Shown here one piece after another: positions 54,795 through 63,328 of a stretch of 64,000 nt of DNA. The notes beneath the pieces were generated by a model. The model made no database searches, was not told the DNA's origin, and saw only the letters and a program-made list of their open reading frames with translations. This DNA is from an uncultured Eubacterium sp. (GTDB lineage Bacteria; Bacillota; Clostridia; Lachnospirales; Lachnospiraceae), in the NCBI GenBank assembly GCA_900548465.1, contig URKY01000001.1, forward strand, positions 1 to 64,000, given 5' to 3'. Position 1 is the first letter of the stretch, and each line of letters begins with the position of its first letter. A program made the translations under genes and the position numbers.

Positions 54795-56165
54795 ATGATA
54801 GTTCTGTTATTATTTGTTTTGATATCAACTTATATTATTATATTTAAAAAGAAATATGCGTTGTATTATTTCTTTGCAATATATCCGGTATTACCTGACT
54901 ATTTTGCAATAGAACTTGGTGGAGGACTGCCTTTATTAAAAGCAGGACGAATTTTGATTTTATTGTTGCTAATTAGTGGATTGATATATAATAAAGGAAA
55001 AATACATTTGCCTATAAAAAAAATAAAGAGAATTAATATGTTTATTCCACTATTATTATATTTTTCGGGACGAATTTTAGCTAATGCATTCTACTCATTA
55101 GGGTTGTCTGAGGCTATTAATGCTGAATTCTCTATTATATTTGAACAGTTAATATTGATGATTGCAATATTGCAGTTTATTAACGGAAGAGAACAGGTAG
55201 TCGGTTGTATAAATGCTGCAGTCTGGGGAAGCGGAATTGTTGCCTGCATGAGCATTATATCGGTTATTATAGGGCAGAATATTTTTTATTATTTGAACAA
55301 TGTTTCGAGAACAATGCTTATGGCAGCTACCACAAGAATGGGAATAGTTAGAGCTGAGGCTGGATTTGGACATCCGGTGTATTATGGCGTATATTGTGCT
55401 TTGGTAATACCATTGGCATATTATTTATATGAAAATAAGAAAAAAAATATATACTTAATAATTTGTATTTTAAATTTACTAGCTTTGTTACTAACCGAAT
55501 CAAGAGGATCAATAGTGGCTTTAGCATTTATGATGATTATAGCCATAATGCGAATGAACAAAGCCCGAAGACAAAAATTAATTAAAATAATAATGTTTGT
55601 AATAATAATTGGTGGACTAGCATTCATTTTGATACCAAGTGTGGCAAACCAGGTTTCAGATATTTTTAAATCATTATTTGCTATTATGAATACGAATATT
55701 GAAATTGAAGACTTTGGTGGAAATTCGTCTACAGGATTAGAGTCAAGGCTGATTCAATTTACGGGGATATATTGGACTATTAAGCATAACGCCCTTTTTG
55801 GGTTAGGAGCTTCATGTCATACAAGAGGGATCTTAAAATACTATAAGGATACAGTTGGATGGTTTGAGACAACGACAATAGACAATGGATTTGTAGGCTA
55901 TTTTGTACAAGAAGGATTGTTGGGAACAATAGGGTTCTTGACATTAATATTTGGAATAATAAGGTCAGCAAACAAATTTTCAGAAAAAAGAGATAAATCT
56001 AACATAAATAATGTTTTCTTTATTTGTTTTATAGTGTATGTCATAGAGATGTTTAGTGTGGCGGATGCTTCACAAATGTTTTGGCTTACGGTAGTTTTGT
56101 TCGTGGCATATAATATTGTTGATGCAGTACCAAAAAGAAAAATATTGGAGAAAAACAATGGCTAA
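54795..56165 (+). CDS. O-antigen ligase/polymerase-like membrane protein (Wzy candidate)
   Basis: 456 residues with about ten or eleven hydrophobic helices and a large loop (~290-360, after 'LIPSVANQVSDIFKS') in the position of the Wzy_C/O-antigen ligase domain. The helix 'LALLLTESRGSIVALAFMMII' with SRG is characteristic of the family. It should polymerise lipid-linked repeat units outside the membrane. The stop overlaps the flippase start by 8 bp. Very AT-rich, as in most Wzy genes. Confidence 0.85.
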   Translation: MIVLLLFVLISTYIIIFKKKYALYYFFAIYPVLPDYFAIELGGGLPLLKAGRILILLLLISGLIYNKGKIHLPIKKIKRINMFIPLLLYFSGRILANAFYSLGLSEAINAEFSIIFEQLILMIAILQFINGREQVVGCINAAVWGSGIVACMSIISVIIGQNIFYYLNNVSRTMLMAATTRMGIVRAEAGFGHPVYYGVYCALVIPLAYYLYENKKKNIYLIICILNLLALLLTESRGSIVALAFMMIIAIMRMNKARRQKLIKIIMFVIIIGGLAFILIPSVANQVSDIFKSLFAIMNTNIEIEDFGGNSSTGLESRLIQFTGIYWTIKHNALFGLGASCHTRGILKYYKDTVGWFETTTIDNGFVGYFVQEGLLGTIGFLTLIFGIIRSANKFSEKRDKSNINNVFFICFIVYVIEMFSVADASQMFWLTVVLFVAYNIVDAVPKRKILEKNNG

Positions 56166-57555
56166 CTCTTTAAAAAAAGGAATGTTATACGTATTAATTG
56201 CGAATGTAATAAATTTGTTCTTTAATTTAATAACAAATTTTGTTCTTCCTAAAGAACTCAGTGTAGAAAACTATGCTATGATTAAAACTTTTCAATTATA
56301 TGTGAGTTACGCAGGCTTGTTTCATATAGGATTCGTTGATGGAATGTATATTAAGTATGGGGGCAAGGCTGTTGGTGAAATTAACAAATTAGATTTGAAG
56401 AACAATTTATATACTTTAAGGACATTTCAAATAGCCGTTACAATTGTTCTAAGTATAGTTTCAGCATTTACAGGGAATATGGTTCTTATTTGCTTTTCGG
56501 CTTCAATATTACCACTTAACTTAGCAAATTATTTTAAACAATTATATCAGGCAACAGGTGAATTTTCGTTGTATGGTAAGATCATGAATGCAAGTACAAT
56601 GTTGATCTTTGTTGCGAATATGCTTGGAATTTTTATTCTTAAAGCAGACAATGGAGGTTATTATCTTATTAGTAATCTTATTGTGTATATTGGAATATGG
56701 ATAGTTTTGGAAATCAATTGTCACAAAATAGTCGGAAAAAGTATAAAAGCAAAAATTTTTTCTTTTAAAGAATTTTGTGTAAATGTACAGGCCGGAATTT
56801 TACTTACGATTGGAAATTTATCTTCAATCTTACTTACCAGTATGGATAGGTGGTTTGTAAAGGTACTTTTAAATACTTTTGCGTTTGCTCAATATTCCTT
56901 TGCAGTAAGTATGGAAAATTTTATGAATACAGCTATCACACCGGTAACAGTGACGCTTTATAATTATTTTTGTAAGACAACTGACATAAATCAAATTAGA
57001 AAAGTTAGAAATTATGTAATGGTTTTTGCAAGTGCAATAGTGTCATGTGCGTTTCCAGCAAGATTTATATTGGAAATATATTTAAATAAGTACATAAATT
57101 CCTTACAGGTTATGTTTTTACTATTTGCAGCACAGATATTTTATATAATTATTAAAAGCATATTTGTTAATTTATATAAGGCACAGCGAAAACAAAAAAT
57201 ATACTTTATAAAACTAGTGGCTGTAATTGCAATTGCGTTTATTTTTAATATTGTTTGCTACAAAATAGTGCAGGTAAAAGAAAGCTTTGCAGTAGGAACG
57301 CTGTTATCTGCAATATGTTGGTATTTTCTGTGTTTACCAGATTTTAAAAAGATTAAATATACTTTTAAGGAAATGATTTATCCATTTATTCAGGTGATTG
57401 CGTTTCTTGTGTGTGGATTTGTTTTTAATGCAATAGTAGGATGTACAATATATATTATGTTCACAGTGGCTACAACTTTTATTTTTCTTACAAAGGAATT
57501 TAATGATATTTTAATGTTTTTGAATAAAAGTATAAGAAAAATAAGACCAAGATAA
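56158..57555 (+). CDS. Polysaccharide flippase (Wzx/MATE-like)
   Basis: 465 residues with about twelve to fourteen membrane helices. The N-terminal 'GMLYVLIANVINLFFNLITNFVLPKELSVENYAMIKT' is characteristic of polysaccharide biosynthesis proteins that flip undecaprenyl-linked repeat units. The ATG at 56158 with GGAG upstream is preferred to an earlier in-frame start at 56116 that would extend far into the polymerase gene. Confidence 0.88.
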   Translation: MANSLKKGMLYVLIANVINLFFNLITNFVLPKELSVENYAMIKTFQLYVSYAGLFHIGFVDGMYIKYGGKAVGEINKLDLKNNLYTLRTFQIAVTIVLSIVSAFTGNMVLICFSASILPLNLANYFKQLYQATGEFSLYGKIMNASTMLIFVANMLGIFILKADNGGYYLISNLIVYIGIWIVLEINCHKIVGKSIKAKIFSFKEFCVNVQAGILLTIGNLSSILLTSMDRWFVKVLLNTFAFAQYSFAVSMENFMNTAITPVTVTLYNYFCKTTDINQIRKVRNYVMVFASAIVSCAFPARFILEIYLNKYINSLQVMFLLFAAQIFYIIIKSIFVNLYKAQRKQKIYFIKLVAVIAIAFIFNIVCYKIVQVKESFAVGTLLSAICWYFLCLPDFKKIKYTFKEMIYPFIQVIAFLVCGFVFNAIVGCTIYIMFTVATTFIFLTKEFNDILMFLNKSIRKIRPR

Positions 57556-57579
57556 AGTTTGAGTGGAGATAAAGTTAAA

Positions 57580-58191
57580 ATGGCAATTAATGTATTTGAA
57601 AAAATTTTAAAGAATGTATTAGCAGCGTTGTATAAACCTTTCTGGGCGGCGATACTTATAGCATTTTTAGCAATGTATTTTTATCTTTATTGTAAACAAA
57701 ATAAATGGAAACCCGTAGAAGTCTTTAAGAAAAGTATAGAGTTATGGGTTAAATCGTTTAAAGAAGATATTAAATTTCGTAAAATTTTCCTTTTGACATT
57801 TTATGTGGCTATGATTTTATGCAGAACTATGTTATATAGGGACTTTTGGACAAATCCATTGAGTGACATTATGGGAGGCTGGGGATTTAAAGATGCAAAA
57901 GGACAACTAACAACGGAATCCATTGAAAACATTATGTTATTTATTCCCTTTATAATGCTAGTTCTATGGATATTTCAAAAGGAATTGTTAGGAGAAAAAC
58001 ATAGATTTATCAATACAGTTTGGGTAGCTACAAGTACAGTGGGGGTGATTTCATTAATTATTGAATTTTCTCAATTATTATTTCACCTTGGAACTTTTCA
58101 AATATCAGACTTAGTTTATAACACTTTAGGTGGAACTGTAGGAGGCGTTACATACTATATTATTTATAAAATTCGACATCGAAATGAATAG
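57580..58191 (+). CDS. VanZ-like membrane protein
   Basis: 203 residues with about five helices. The VanZ-type segment 'NPLSDIMGGWGF...ENIMLFIPFIMLVLW' and the later 'LIIEFSQLLFHLGTFQISDLVYNTLGGTVGGVTYYI' fit the family. VanZ proteins are linked to teicoplanin resistance and are also found in polysaccharide loci, where their role is unknown. It is the last gene of the locus; ATG 57580 is used, with a TTG at 57559 as alternative. Confidence 0.82.
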   Translation: MAINVFEKILKNVLAALYKPFWAAILIAFLAMYFYLYCKQNKWKPVEVFKKSIELWVKSFKEDIKFRKIFLLTFYVAMILCRTMLYRDFWTNPLSDIMGGWGFKDAKGQLTTESIENIMLFIPFIMLVLWIFQKELLGEKHRFINTVWVATSTVGVISLIIEFSQLLFHLGTFQISDLVYNTLGGTVGGVTYYIIYKIRHRNE

Positions 58192-58288
58192 ATATGAGAT
58201 TTTAATTCGCTTAAAATAAGTAGAATTTAGATATAGAAAAAATAAGATAATAGATTGTATAAATTTTCTGAAAAAATTAATATGCTAG

Positions 58289-58317
58289 TTGATTTTTTTC
58301 ACCATTTTGAGTATGAT
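58289..58317 (+). promoter_or_regulatory. Promoter of a candidate small RNA
   Basis: TTGATT (58289-58294), 17 bp, TATGAT (58312-58317), predicted start near 58324. The next 210 bases have no open frame and end in a strong terminator. Confidence 0.55.
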
Positions 58318-58323
58318 ACAACC

Positions 58324-58534
58324 ATCAGGAGAGAAATCTCCTTCTAAAAGGGCACGAAGCATAAGGTATTTGTTTCCGTTGTGCTGGCAACGTTAAAACT
58401 TCGCATTTACTCTTTGGCATAGAGGATAATAAAGCCGGAGGGGTGTAAGGTCCATAGTTGGTGGCAAAGCACCATAATTAAACCAGTTATTTAGTATGTT
58501 AGAGAAACCGAGATGAAAAGGTTTCTCTTTTTTT
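58324..58534 (+). ncRNA. Candidate ~210-nt structured small RNA
   Basis: Ordered hairpins are visible: AGGAGA-GAAA-TCTCCT (58327-58342), a perfect stem closed by a GNRA tetraloop; CGAAG (58355-58359) with CTTCG (58399-58403) enclosing CGTTG (58377-58381)/CAACG (58388-58392); GGTG (58460-58463)/CACC (58470-58473); and a terminator AGAGAAACC (58501-58509)/GGTTTCTCT (58520-58528) followed by T residues. A promoter precedes it. It fills most of the 616-bp gap after the exopolysaccharide locus. I cannot assign a known RNA class; the terminator lies 300 bp before the next gene, so a plain riboswitch for that gene is unlikely. Confidence 0.55.
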
Positions 58535-58675
58535 GCGCTACAGCACATATTTTTATTAAATAAACACGAAGAAAATACAAACAAGACACAAATATAATTT
58601 GCGCATAAAGTGAATAAAATGTAAATATAGTATGAAAATAGAATCCTGATAAATTTTCTAAAAAAGGTTAGATTA

Positions 58676-58704
58676 CTGGACACACTATCAATTGATAGTA
58701 TAAT
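58676..58704 (+). promoter_or_regulatory. Promoter with overlapping palindromic operator for the HTH gene
   Basis: ACTATCAATTGATAGT (58684-58699) is a perfect 16-bp palindrome filling the spacer and touching the -10 box TATAAT (58699-58704). The -35 is a weak CTGGAC (58676-58681). A further half site ATTGATAA follows near 58718. The position predicts repression, most simply autorepression by the zinc-finger/HTH protein encoded at 58838. Confidence 0.6.
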
Positions 58705-58837
58705 AATAGTTAATAGTATTGATAAACGGGCATCGTTGAAAGACTAAGAGAGTATTGTGTCTGTCGTTTCATTACGCGAGGCATGATATGGAGTTCCCAT
58801 ATAGATAATGACAACATCGGTGAAAGGAGAAAAAGCA

Positions 58838-59290
58838 ATGAACGGAAGCAATCTTATTAGAAAAATTCAAATGGAGTGTCCACTCTGCGATAAGGTTCAT
58901 GAGATTGAGGAAAGGACACGTATTGCTAAAATAATCATTAAGGGTGAGGAAATTAATTATGTGGAAACATATTATCTTTGTCCCGATAGTGATGAAAATG
59001 AGAATGAATTTGTATCGGGAAAGATGGAAAATGTTAATCTCTTAAATGCTCGTAATGCCTATAGAAAGTCACACGACTTGCTGACATCTGATCAAATTGT
59101 TGCAATAAGAGAAATGTATGGATTATCTCAGGTTGATTTAGCTAGATTATTAGGATGGGGAGAGGCAACAATCTCAAGATACGAGAGTAAGGCTATCCAA
59201 GACGAAGCTTATGATAATATGCTTAGAATAATTAGAGAAAATCCAAAAGCTGCACTTGAATTATTACAAAAAAATACGATAATACAATAA
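58838..59290 (+). CDS. YgiT/MqsA-type zinc-finger and HTH regulator, probable antitoxin
   Basis: 150 residues. The N terminus carries a zinc-finger half (CPLCDKVHEI, with a Cys at 'YLCPD'), and the C terminus an XRE-type HTH (~80-135, 'LTSDQIVAIREMYGLSQVDLARLLGWGEATISRYES'). This is the layout of MqsA/YgiT-type antitoxins and of the N-terminal part of SocA/Panacea-domain fusions. ATG 58838 follows AAGGAGA. A remnant of a Panacea domain lies 80 bp downstream. No toxin gene is recognisable nearby. Confidence 0.82.
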   Translation: MNGSNLIRKIQMECPLCDKVHEIEERTRIAKIIIKGEEINYVETYYLCPDSDENENEFVSGKMENVNLLNARNAYRKSHDLLTSDQIVAIREMYGLSQVDLARLLGWGEATISRYESKAIQDEAYDNMLRIIRENPKAALELLQKNTIIQ

Positions 59291-59370
59291 CAGGATTGGT
59301 ATATTGTCATGATACTATGGGGGCATAGTCTGTTGGTCATTATAAAATTGTTGGTTTAGAGAATGTCCAT

Positions 59371-59607
59371 ATGCAGGAAGAAGAAGGATTTGAAATGACA
59401 AAGTATCGTTTTCTCGCTAATGAGCAAATTGATGAAAATATTCTATCTCAGGAAGAACGGAAAGTATTAGATTCGGTAATATGCAAATTTGGAGAGTATA
59501 AATCTCAGGATATTGTAAAGTATATGCACGAAGAGCGTGCATATACAGAAACAAGGGATAAAGAAATTATTCCATTTAGCTTGGCTAAAAACATAAGAGA
59601 TTTTTAG
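59371..59607 (+). pseudogene. C-terminal remnant of a SocA/Panacea (DUF4065) domain protein
   Basis: The 78-codon frame matches only the end of the DUF4065 domain ('ERKVLDSVICKFGEYKSQDIVKYMHEERAYTETRDKEIIPFSLAKNI'). The N-terminal half of that domain (the usual 'KLQKLLYYAQ' type start) is absent from the 80 bp between this frame and the HTH gene, so the central part appears deleted. In related genomes the HTH and Panacea parts are often one gene. There is no good ribosome site. It may still be translated, but a full function is unlikely. Confidence 0.65.
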
Positions 59608-59642
59608 TGTGATTTATCGTTTATGAGTCTGTGACTAACAAA

Positions 59643-59680
59643 AGTAATAAGGGCTGGCGCTTGCGCCAGCCCTTATTACT
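59643..59680. terminator. Strong bidirectional terminator
   Basis: An 18-bp perfect stem: 59643-59660 (AGTAATAAGGGCTGGCGC) pairs with 59663-59680. It separates the plus-strand HTH region from the minus-strand rfb operon and can serve both. Confidence 0.9.
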
Positions 59681-59705
59681 ACTCTAAACTACAACATAAA
59701 TTGAA

Positions 59706-60314
59706 CTAAAACTTAAACGTATCCTTCAATCCTACCCACAACTTATCCTTATCACTAAGATTAAGCTCGGTTCCATCTTCTAACTTATATCCCTCATTAC
59801 TTGCGGTTCCGTTATATTCTCCTACCAACTGTGGCCATTCAATTCCAATTTCAGGGTCGTTCCATGCAAGACCGCCTTCGTCTCCCGGATGGTAGAAGTC
59901 GGTACATTTATAGCAGAATTCTGCAATATCTGAAAGGACAAGAAATCCATGAGCAAATCCTTCAGGAATGTAGAACTGCTTTTTGTTCTCTTCTGTAAGT
60001 TCAACACCGAACCATTTTCCGTATGTTTCAGAATCGCTTCTTAAGTCTACAGCGACATCGAAAACGCTACCCTTTACTACTCTGACAAGTTTACCCTGTG
60101 GAAAGTGTTTCTGAAAGTGAAGTCCACGAAGAACACCCTTAGTTGAACATGATTGGTTGTCCTGTACGAATACCATATCAAGACCTGCTTCTTCCATATC
60201 CTTCTGATTATATGTTTCCATAAAATAGCCTCTGGCATCACCGTGAACTGTTGGTTCAATAACACATAACCCTTTAATTCCGCCTGCATTTTTCTCAACT
60301 TTAATTTGTCCCAT
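59706..60314 (-). CDS. rfbC: dTDP-4-dehydrorhamnose 3,5-epimerase
   Basis: 202 residues. Third step of dTDP-L-rhamnose synthesis. The cupin core has 'FVQDNQSCSTKGVLRGLHFQ' with the active-site His, 'VVKGSVFDVAVDLR' and 'FYIPEGFAHGFLVLSD'. ATG 60314 follows GGAGAG; the longer in-frame start has no support. Last gene of the operon, 16 bp after rfbD. Confidence 0.94.
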   Translation of the reverse strand: MGQIKVEKNAGGIKGLCVIEPTVHGDARGYFMETYNQKDMEEAGLDMVFVQDNQSCSTKGVLRGLHFQKHFPQGKLVRVVKGSVFDVAVDLRSDSETYGKWFGVELTEENKKQFYIPEGFAHGFLVLSDIAEFCYKCTDFYHPGDEGGLAWNDPEIGIEWPQLVGEYNGTASNEGYKLEDGTELNLSDKDKLWVGLKDTFKF

Positions 60315-60330
60315 TTTTTCTCTCCTTTGT

Positions 60331-61227
60331 CTATAAACTGTCAATATCAATTTCTTTTAAGTAGCGTCGAACAGCATCCTGCCATGTTGGAAGCGGAGTA
60401 AATCCGTTAGCAACCAATTTGGTTTTATCAAGACGGCTGTTAAATGGGCGCTTTGCCTTTGATACACCGTATTCTTCTGTTGTAACAGGCGTAACTGTAA
60501 TATTTTTTTCGCTATATCTTTCATATCCCAGTTCAGTTGCCTGTTTGAAAATTTCTTTTGTAAAATCCCACCAACTGATATAACCTCCTTCATTGGTTGC
60601 GTGATAATATCCGTATTTGTCAGTAGCTATCATTGATACCAATAGTTTGGCAAGGTCATATGTATAAGTGGGTGTTCCAATTTGGTCTGATACAACCTTT
60701 AGCTGATCGTGGGTTTTGCCTACTTTGAGCATAGTTTTGATAAAGTTATTTCCATTTTTGCCAAAAACCCAGGCTATTCTTACAATAAAGAATTTATCTA
60801 AAGTATTTGAAACGGCAAGTTCTCCATCAAGTTTTGTCTGTCCGTATACATTTTGCGGAGCATAATCCTTACAGTCAGGCTGCCATGGAGTAGTGCCTTC
60901 ACCGTTAAACACGTAATCTGTCGATATATACATCATTTTAATATTTAATTCTTTGCATACATCAGCGATATTTTGTGTTCCATATACATTGACTAATTTG
61001 ACTTTTTCTTTTTTATCTTCATTCTCAGCAGCATCTACGGCAGTCCAGGCTGCACAGTGAATTACTGCATCAGGATTTACTTCTTCAATAACTTTGTTAA
61101 CTGAAAACTTATCAGTGATATCCATTTCTTCGATGTCAACACCGACAGCCTCAATATTTTTTTCTTTTAATTCATTTACAACGTCAAAGCCCAGCTGACC
61201 TTTGACTCCAGTAACAAGAACTTTCAT
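60331..61227 (-). CDS. rfbD: dTDP-4-dehydrorhamnose reductase
   Basis: 298 residues. Final, NAD(P)H-dependent step to dTDP-L-rhamnose. Rossmann motif 'VTGVKGQLGFDV' at the N terminus, 'HCAAWTAVDAAE' and catalytic YGQTK. ATG 61227 with AAAAGGAG upstream matches the family N terminus (MKVLVTG). Confidence 0.94.
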   Translation of the reverse strand: MKVLVTGVKGQLGFDVVNELKEKNIEAVGVDIEEMDITDKFSVNKVIEEVNPDAVIHCAAWTAVDAAENEDKKEKVKLVNVYGTQNIADVCKELNIKMMYISTDYVFNGEGTTPWQPDCKDYAPQNVYGQTKLDGELAVSNTLDKFFIVRIAWVFGKNGNNFIKTMLKVGKTHDQLKVVSDQIGTPTYTYDLAKLLVSMIATDKYGYYHATNEGGYISWWDFTKEIFKQATELGYERYSEKNITVTPVTTEEYGVSKAKRPFNSRLDKTKLVANGFTPLPTWQDAVRRYLKEIDIDSL

Positions 61228-61248
61228 GTTTACTCCTTTTGACACCAA

Positions 61249-62268
61249 TTACCTGTTTCCATACATCTTTTCATAATAATTCTGATATTCTCCGGAAATG
61301 ATAGTTTCCCACCATTCCTTATTTTCAAGATACCATTTGATTGTCTTCTTGATTCCGTCTTCGAACTTAGTTTCCGGCAGCCATCCAAGTTCATTGTGAA
61401 TCTTAGTAGGGTCGATAGCATAACGCATGTCGTGACCCTTTCTGTCTGCTACATAAGTGATGAGGCTCTCCGGTTTGCCCAATTCTTTGCAGATAATTTT
61501 AACAATGTCGATGTTCTTCATTTCATTGTGTCCACCAACATTGTACACTTCACCAACTCTGCCTTTGTGAATAATCAAGTCGATTGCACGGCAATGATCT
61601 TCTACATATAACCAGTCACGAACGTTTTCGCCCTTGCCATAAACAGGAAGGGGCTTATCATTTAATGCATTGGCAATCATAAGTGGTATTAACTTCTCAG
61701 GAAAGTGATATGGACCGTAATTGTTTGAACATCTGCTAATAGTTACAGGGAGTCCGTAAGTTCTGTGGTAAGCAAGAACTAACAAATCAGCTCCGGCCTT
61801 TGATGAACTGTAAGGACTGCTTGTATGAATAGGAGTCTCCTCTGTAAAGAATAAATCAGGTCTGTCCAAAGGAAGGTCCCCGTATACTTCGTCAGTAGAA
61901 ACCTGATGATAACGCTTGATACCATATTTTCTACAGGCATCCATTAAGACTGCCGTTCCAAGAATGTTTGTGTTAAGAAAAACTTCCGGATTTTCAATAG
62001 AGCGGTCCACATGACTTTCTGCCGCAAAGTTAACAACCATATCAGGATGTTCTTCTTCAAAAAGATTATAAATAGCATCTCTGTCGCAAATATCGATTTT
62101 GCAGAAACGGAAATTAGGGTTATTCATAACAGGCGCTAATGTAGATAAATTTCCTGCATATGTAAGTTTATCCACACAGATAATTCTGTAATCAGGGTAT
62201 GTATTTAACATATGAAATACAAAGTTGCTTCCAATAAATCCGGCACCACCGGTTACTATAATGTTCAT
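61249..62268 (-). CDS. rfbB: dTDP-glucose 4,6-dehydratase
   Basis: 339 residues. Second step of the pathway; extended short-chain dehydrogenase. NAD-binding [11 protein letters not shown], the 'STDEVYGDL' catalytic Thr-Asp-Glu and YSSSKAGAD are intact. 21 bp upstream of the rfbD start. Confidence 0.96.
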   Translation of the reverse strand: MNIIVTGGAGFIGSNFVFHMLNTYPDYRIICVDKLTYAGNLSTLAPVMNNPNFRFCKIDICDRDAIYNLFEEEHPDMVVNFAAESHVDRSIENPEVFLNTNILGTAVLMDACRKYGIKRYHQVSTDEVYGDLPLDRPDLFFTEETPIHTSSPYSSSKAGADLLVLAYHRTYGLPVTISRCSNNYGPYHFPEKLIPLMIANALNDKPLPVYGKGENVRDWLYVEDHCRAIDLIIHKGRVGEVYNVGGHNEMKNIDIVKIICKELGKPESLITYVADRKGHDMRYAIDPTKIHNELGWLPETKFEDGIKKTIKWYLENKEWWETIISGEYQNYYEKMYGNR

Positions 62269-62286
62269 AATAAAAATCTCCTTTTT

Positions 62287-63183
62287 CTAATGTAATACGT
62301 CTAAGTATTTTTCATCTAATACATCTTTTAGATATTGACCGTATTGGTTTTTCTTTAATACTTCATATACCTTAAGAACGTCTTCCTTGGAAATCCATCC
62401 GTTAAGGTAAGCGATTTCTTCCAGACAGGCAATTTTTCTGTGCTGATGTGTTTCTACAGTTTTTACAAAGTTAGTAGCTTCCACCAGACTTTCATGGGTT
62501 CCCGTATCTAACCATGTAAATCCCTGCCCTAAAAGTTCAACGTTTAGCTGATTGTTTTCTAAATAAATTTTATTCAAATCAGTTATTTCCAACTCACCTC
62601 TTGCACTTGGTGCAAGGTTTTGAGCATACTCTACAACTTTGTTATCGTAGAAATATAAACCTGTAACACAATAATTGCTTTTGGGTTTCTCAGGTTTTTC
62701 CTCAATGGAAACCGCCTTGCCGTCTTTATCAAATTCCACAATACCGAATCTCTCCGGATCATCTACATAATATCCAAACACGGTAGCACCTTTTCCATTC
62801 TCAGCGTTTTCAACAGCTGCTTTCAAACGCTTTTTAAGACCATGTCCCGCAAATATGTTGTCACCCAGAACCATGGCGACACTATCATCACCGATAAAAT
62901 CTTTACCAATGATAAATGCCTGAGCCAGTCCGTCAGGACTAGGTTGTATCTGGTAGGAAAGATTAACGCCAAACTGGTGACCGTCACCAAGCAGCTCCTC
63001 AAAGCGTGGAGTATCCTGAGGAGTCGAAATAATTAAAATGTCACGTATTCCTGCATTCATCAGAACTGACATTGGATAATAAATCATCGGTTTGTCATAG
63101 ATAGGAAGTAATTGTTTTGAAGTTACCATGGTAAGTGGATAAAGGCGGGTGCCTGAACCACCGGCTAAAATTATACCTTTCAT
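62287..63183 (-). CDS. rfbA: Glucose-1-phosphate thymidylyltransferase
   Basis: 298 residues. First, feedback-controlled step, making dTDP-glucose. '[30 protein letters not shown]', '[11 protein letters not shown]' and '[19 protein letters not shown]' are characteristic. First gene of the rfbA-B-D-C operon, which would feed rhamnose into the neighbouring exopolysaccharide locus. Confidence 0.96.
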   Translation of the reverse strand: MKGIILAGGSGTRLYPLTMVTSKQLLPIYDKPMIYYPMSVLMNAGIRDILIISTPQDTPRFEELLGDGHQFGVNLSYQIQPSPDGLAQAFIIGKDFIGDDSVAMVLGDNIFAGHGLKKRLKAAVENAENGKGATVFGYYVDDPERFGIVEFDKDGKAVSIEEKPEKPKSNYCVTGLYFYDNKVVEYAQNLAPSARGELEITDLNKIYLENNQLNVELLGQGFTWLDTGTHESLVEATNFVKTVETHQHRKIACLEEIAYLNGWISKEDVLKVYEVLKKNQYGQYLKDVLDEKYLDVLH

Positions 63184-63233
63184 ATAATACTACTCCTTTG
63201 TATTTTTTTCTTTTATGTCATTCGTTTATGTTA

Positions 63234-63263
63234 ATCATATCATAAAAGATTACGTTACGTAAC
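63234..63263 (-). promoter_or_regulatory. Promoter of the rfb operon with overlapping palindrome
   Basis: On the minus strand TTACGT (63257-63262), 17 bp, TATGAT (63234-63239) with TG extension. The -35 lies inside the perfect palindrome GTTACGTAAC (63254-63263), a possible operator. Confidence 0.55.
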
Positions 63264-63283
63264 CTTCAAGCGCTTTTTAAAAA

Positions 63284-63319
63284 AACTCTAAAATGAATGT
63301 TTCCATAAATTCTAGAGTT
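63284..63319 (-). terminator. Terminator of the methyltransferase gene
   Basis: AACTCTA (63284-63290) and TAGAGTT (63313-63319) form the outer stem, extended by AAT/ATT pairs; on the minus strand it is followed by a T run (63278-63285). Confidence 0.75.
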
Positions 63320-63328
63320 AGTGTTAAT

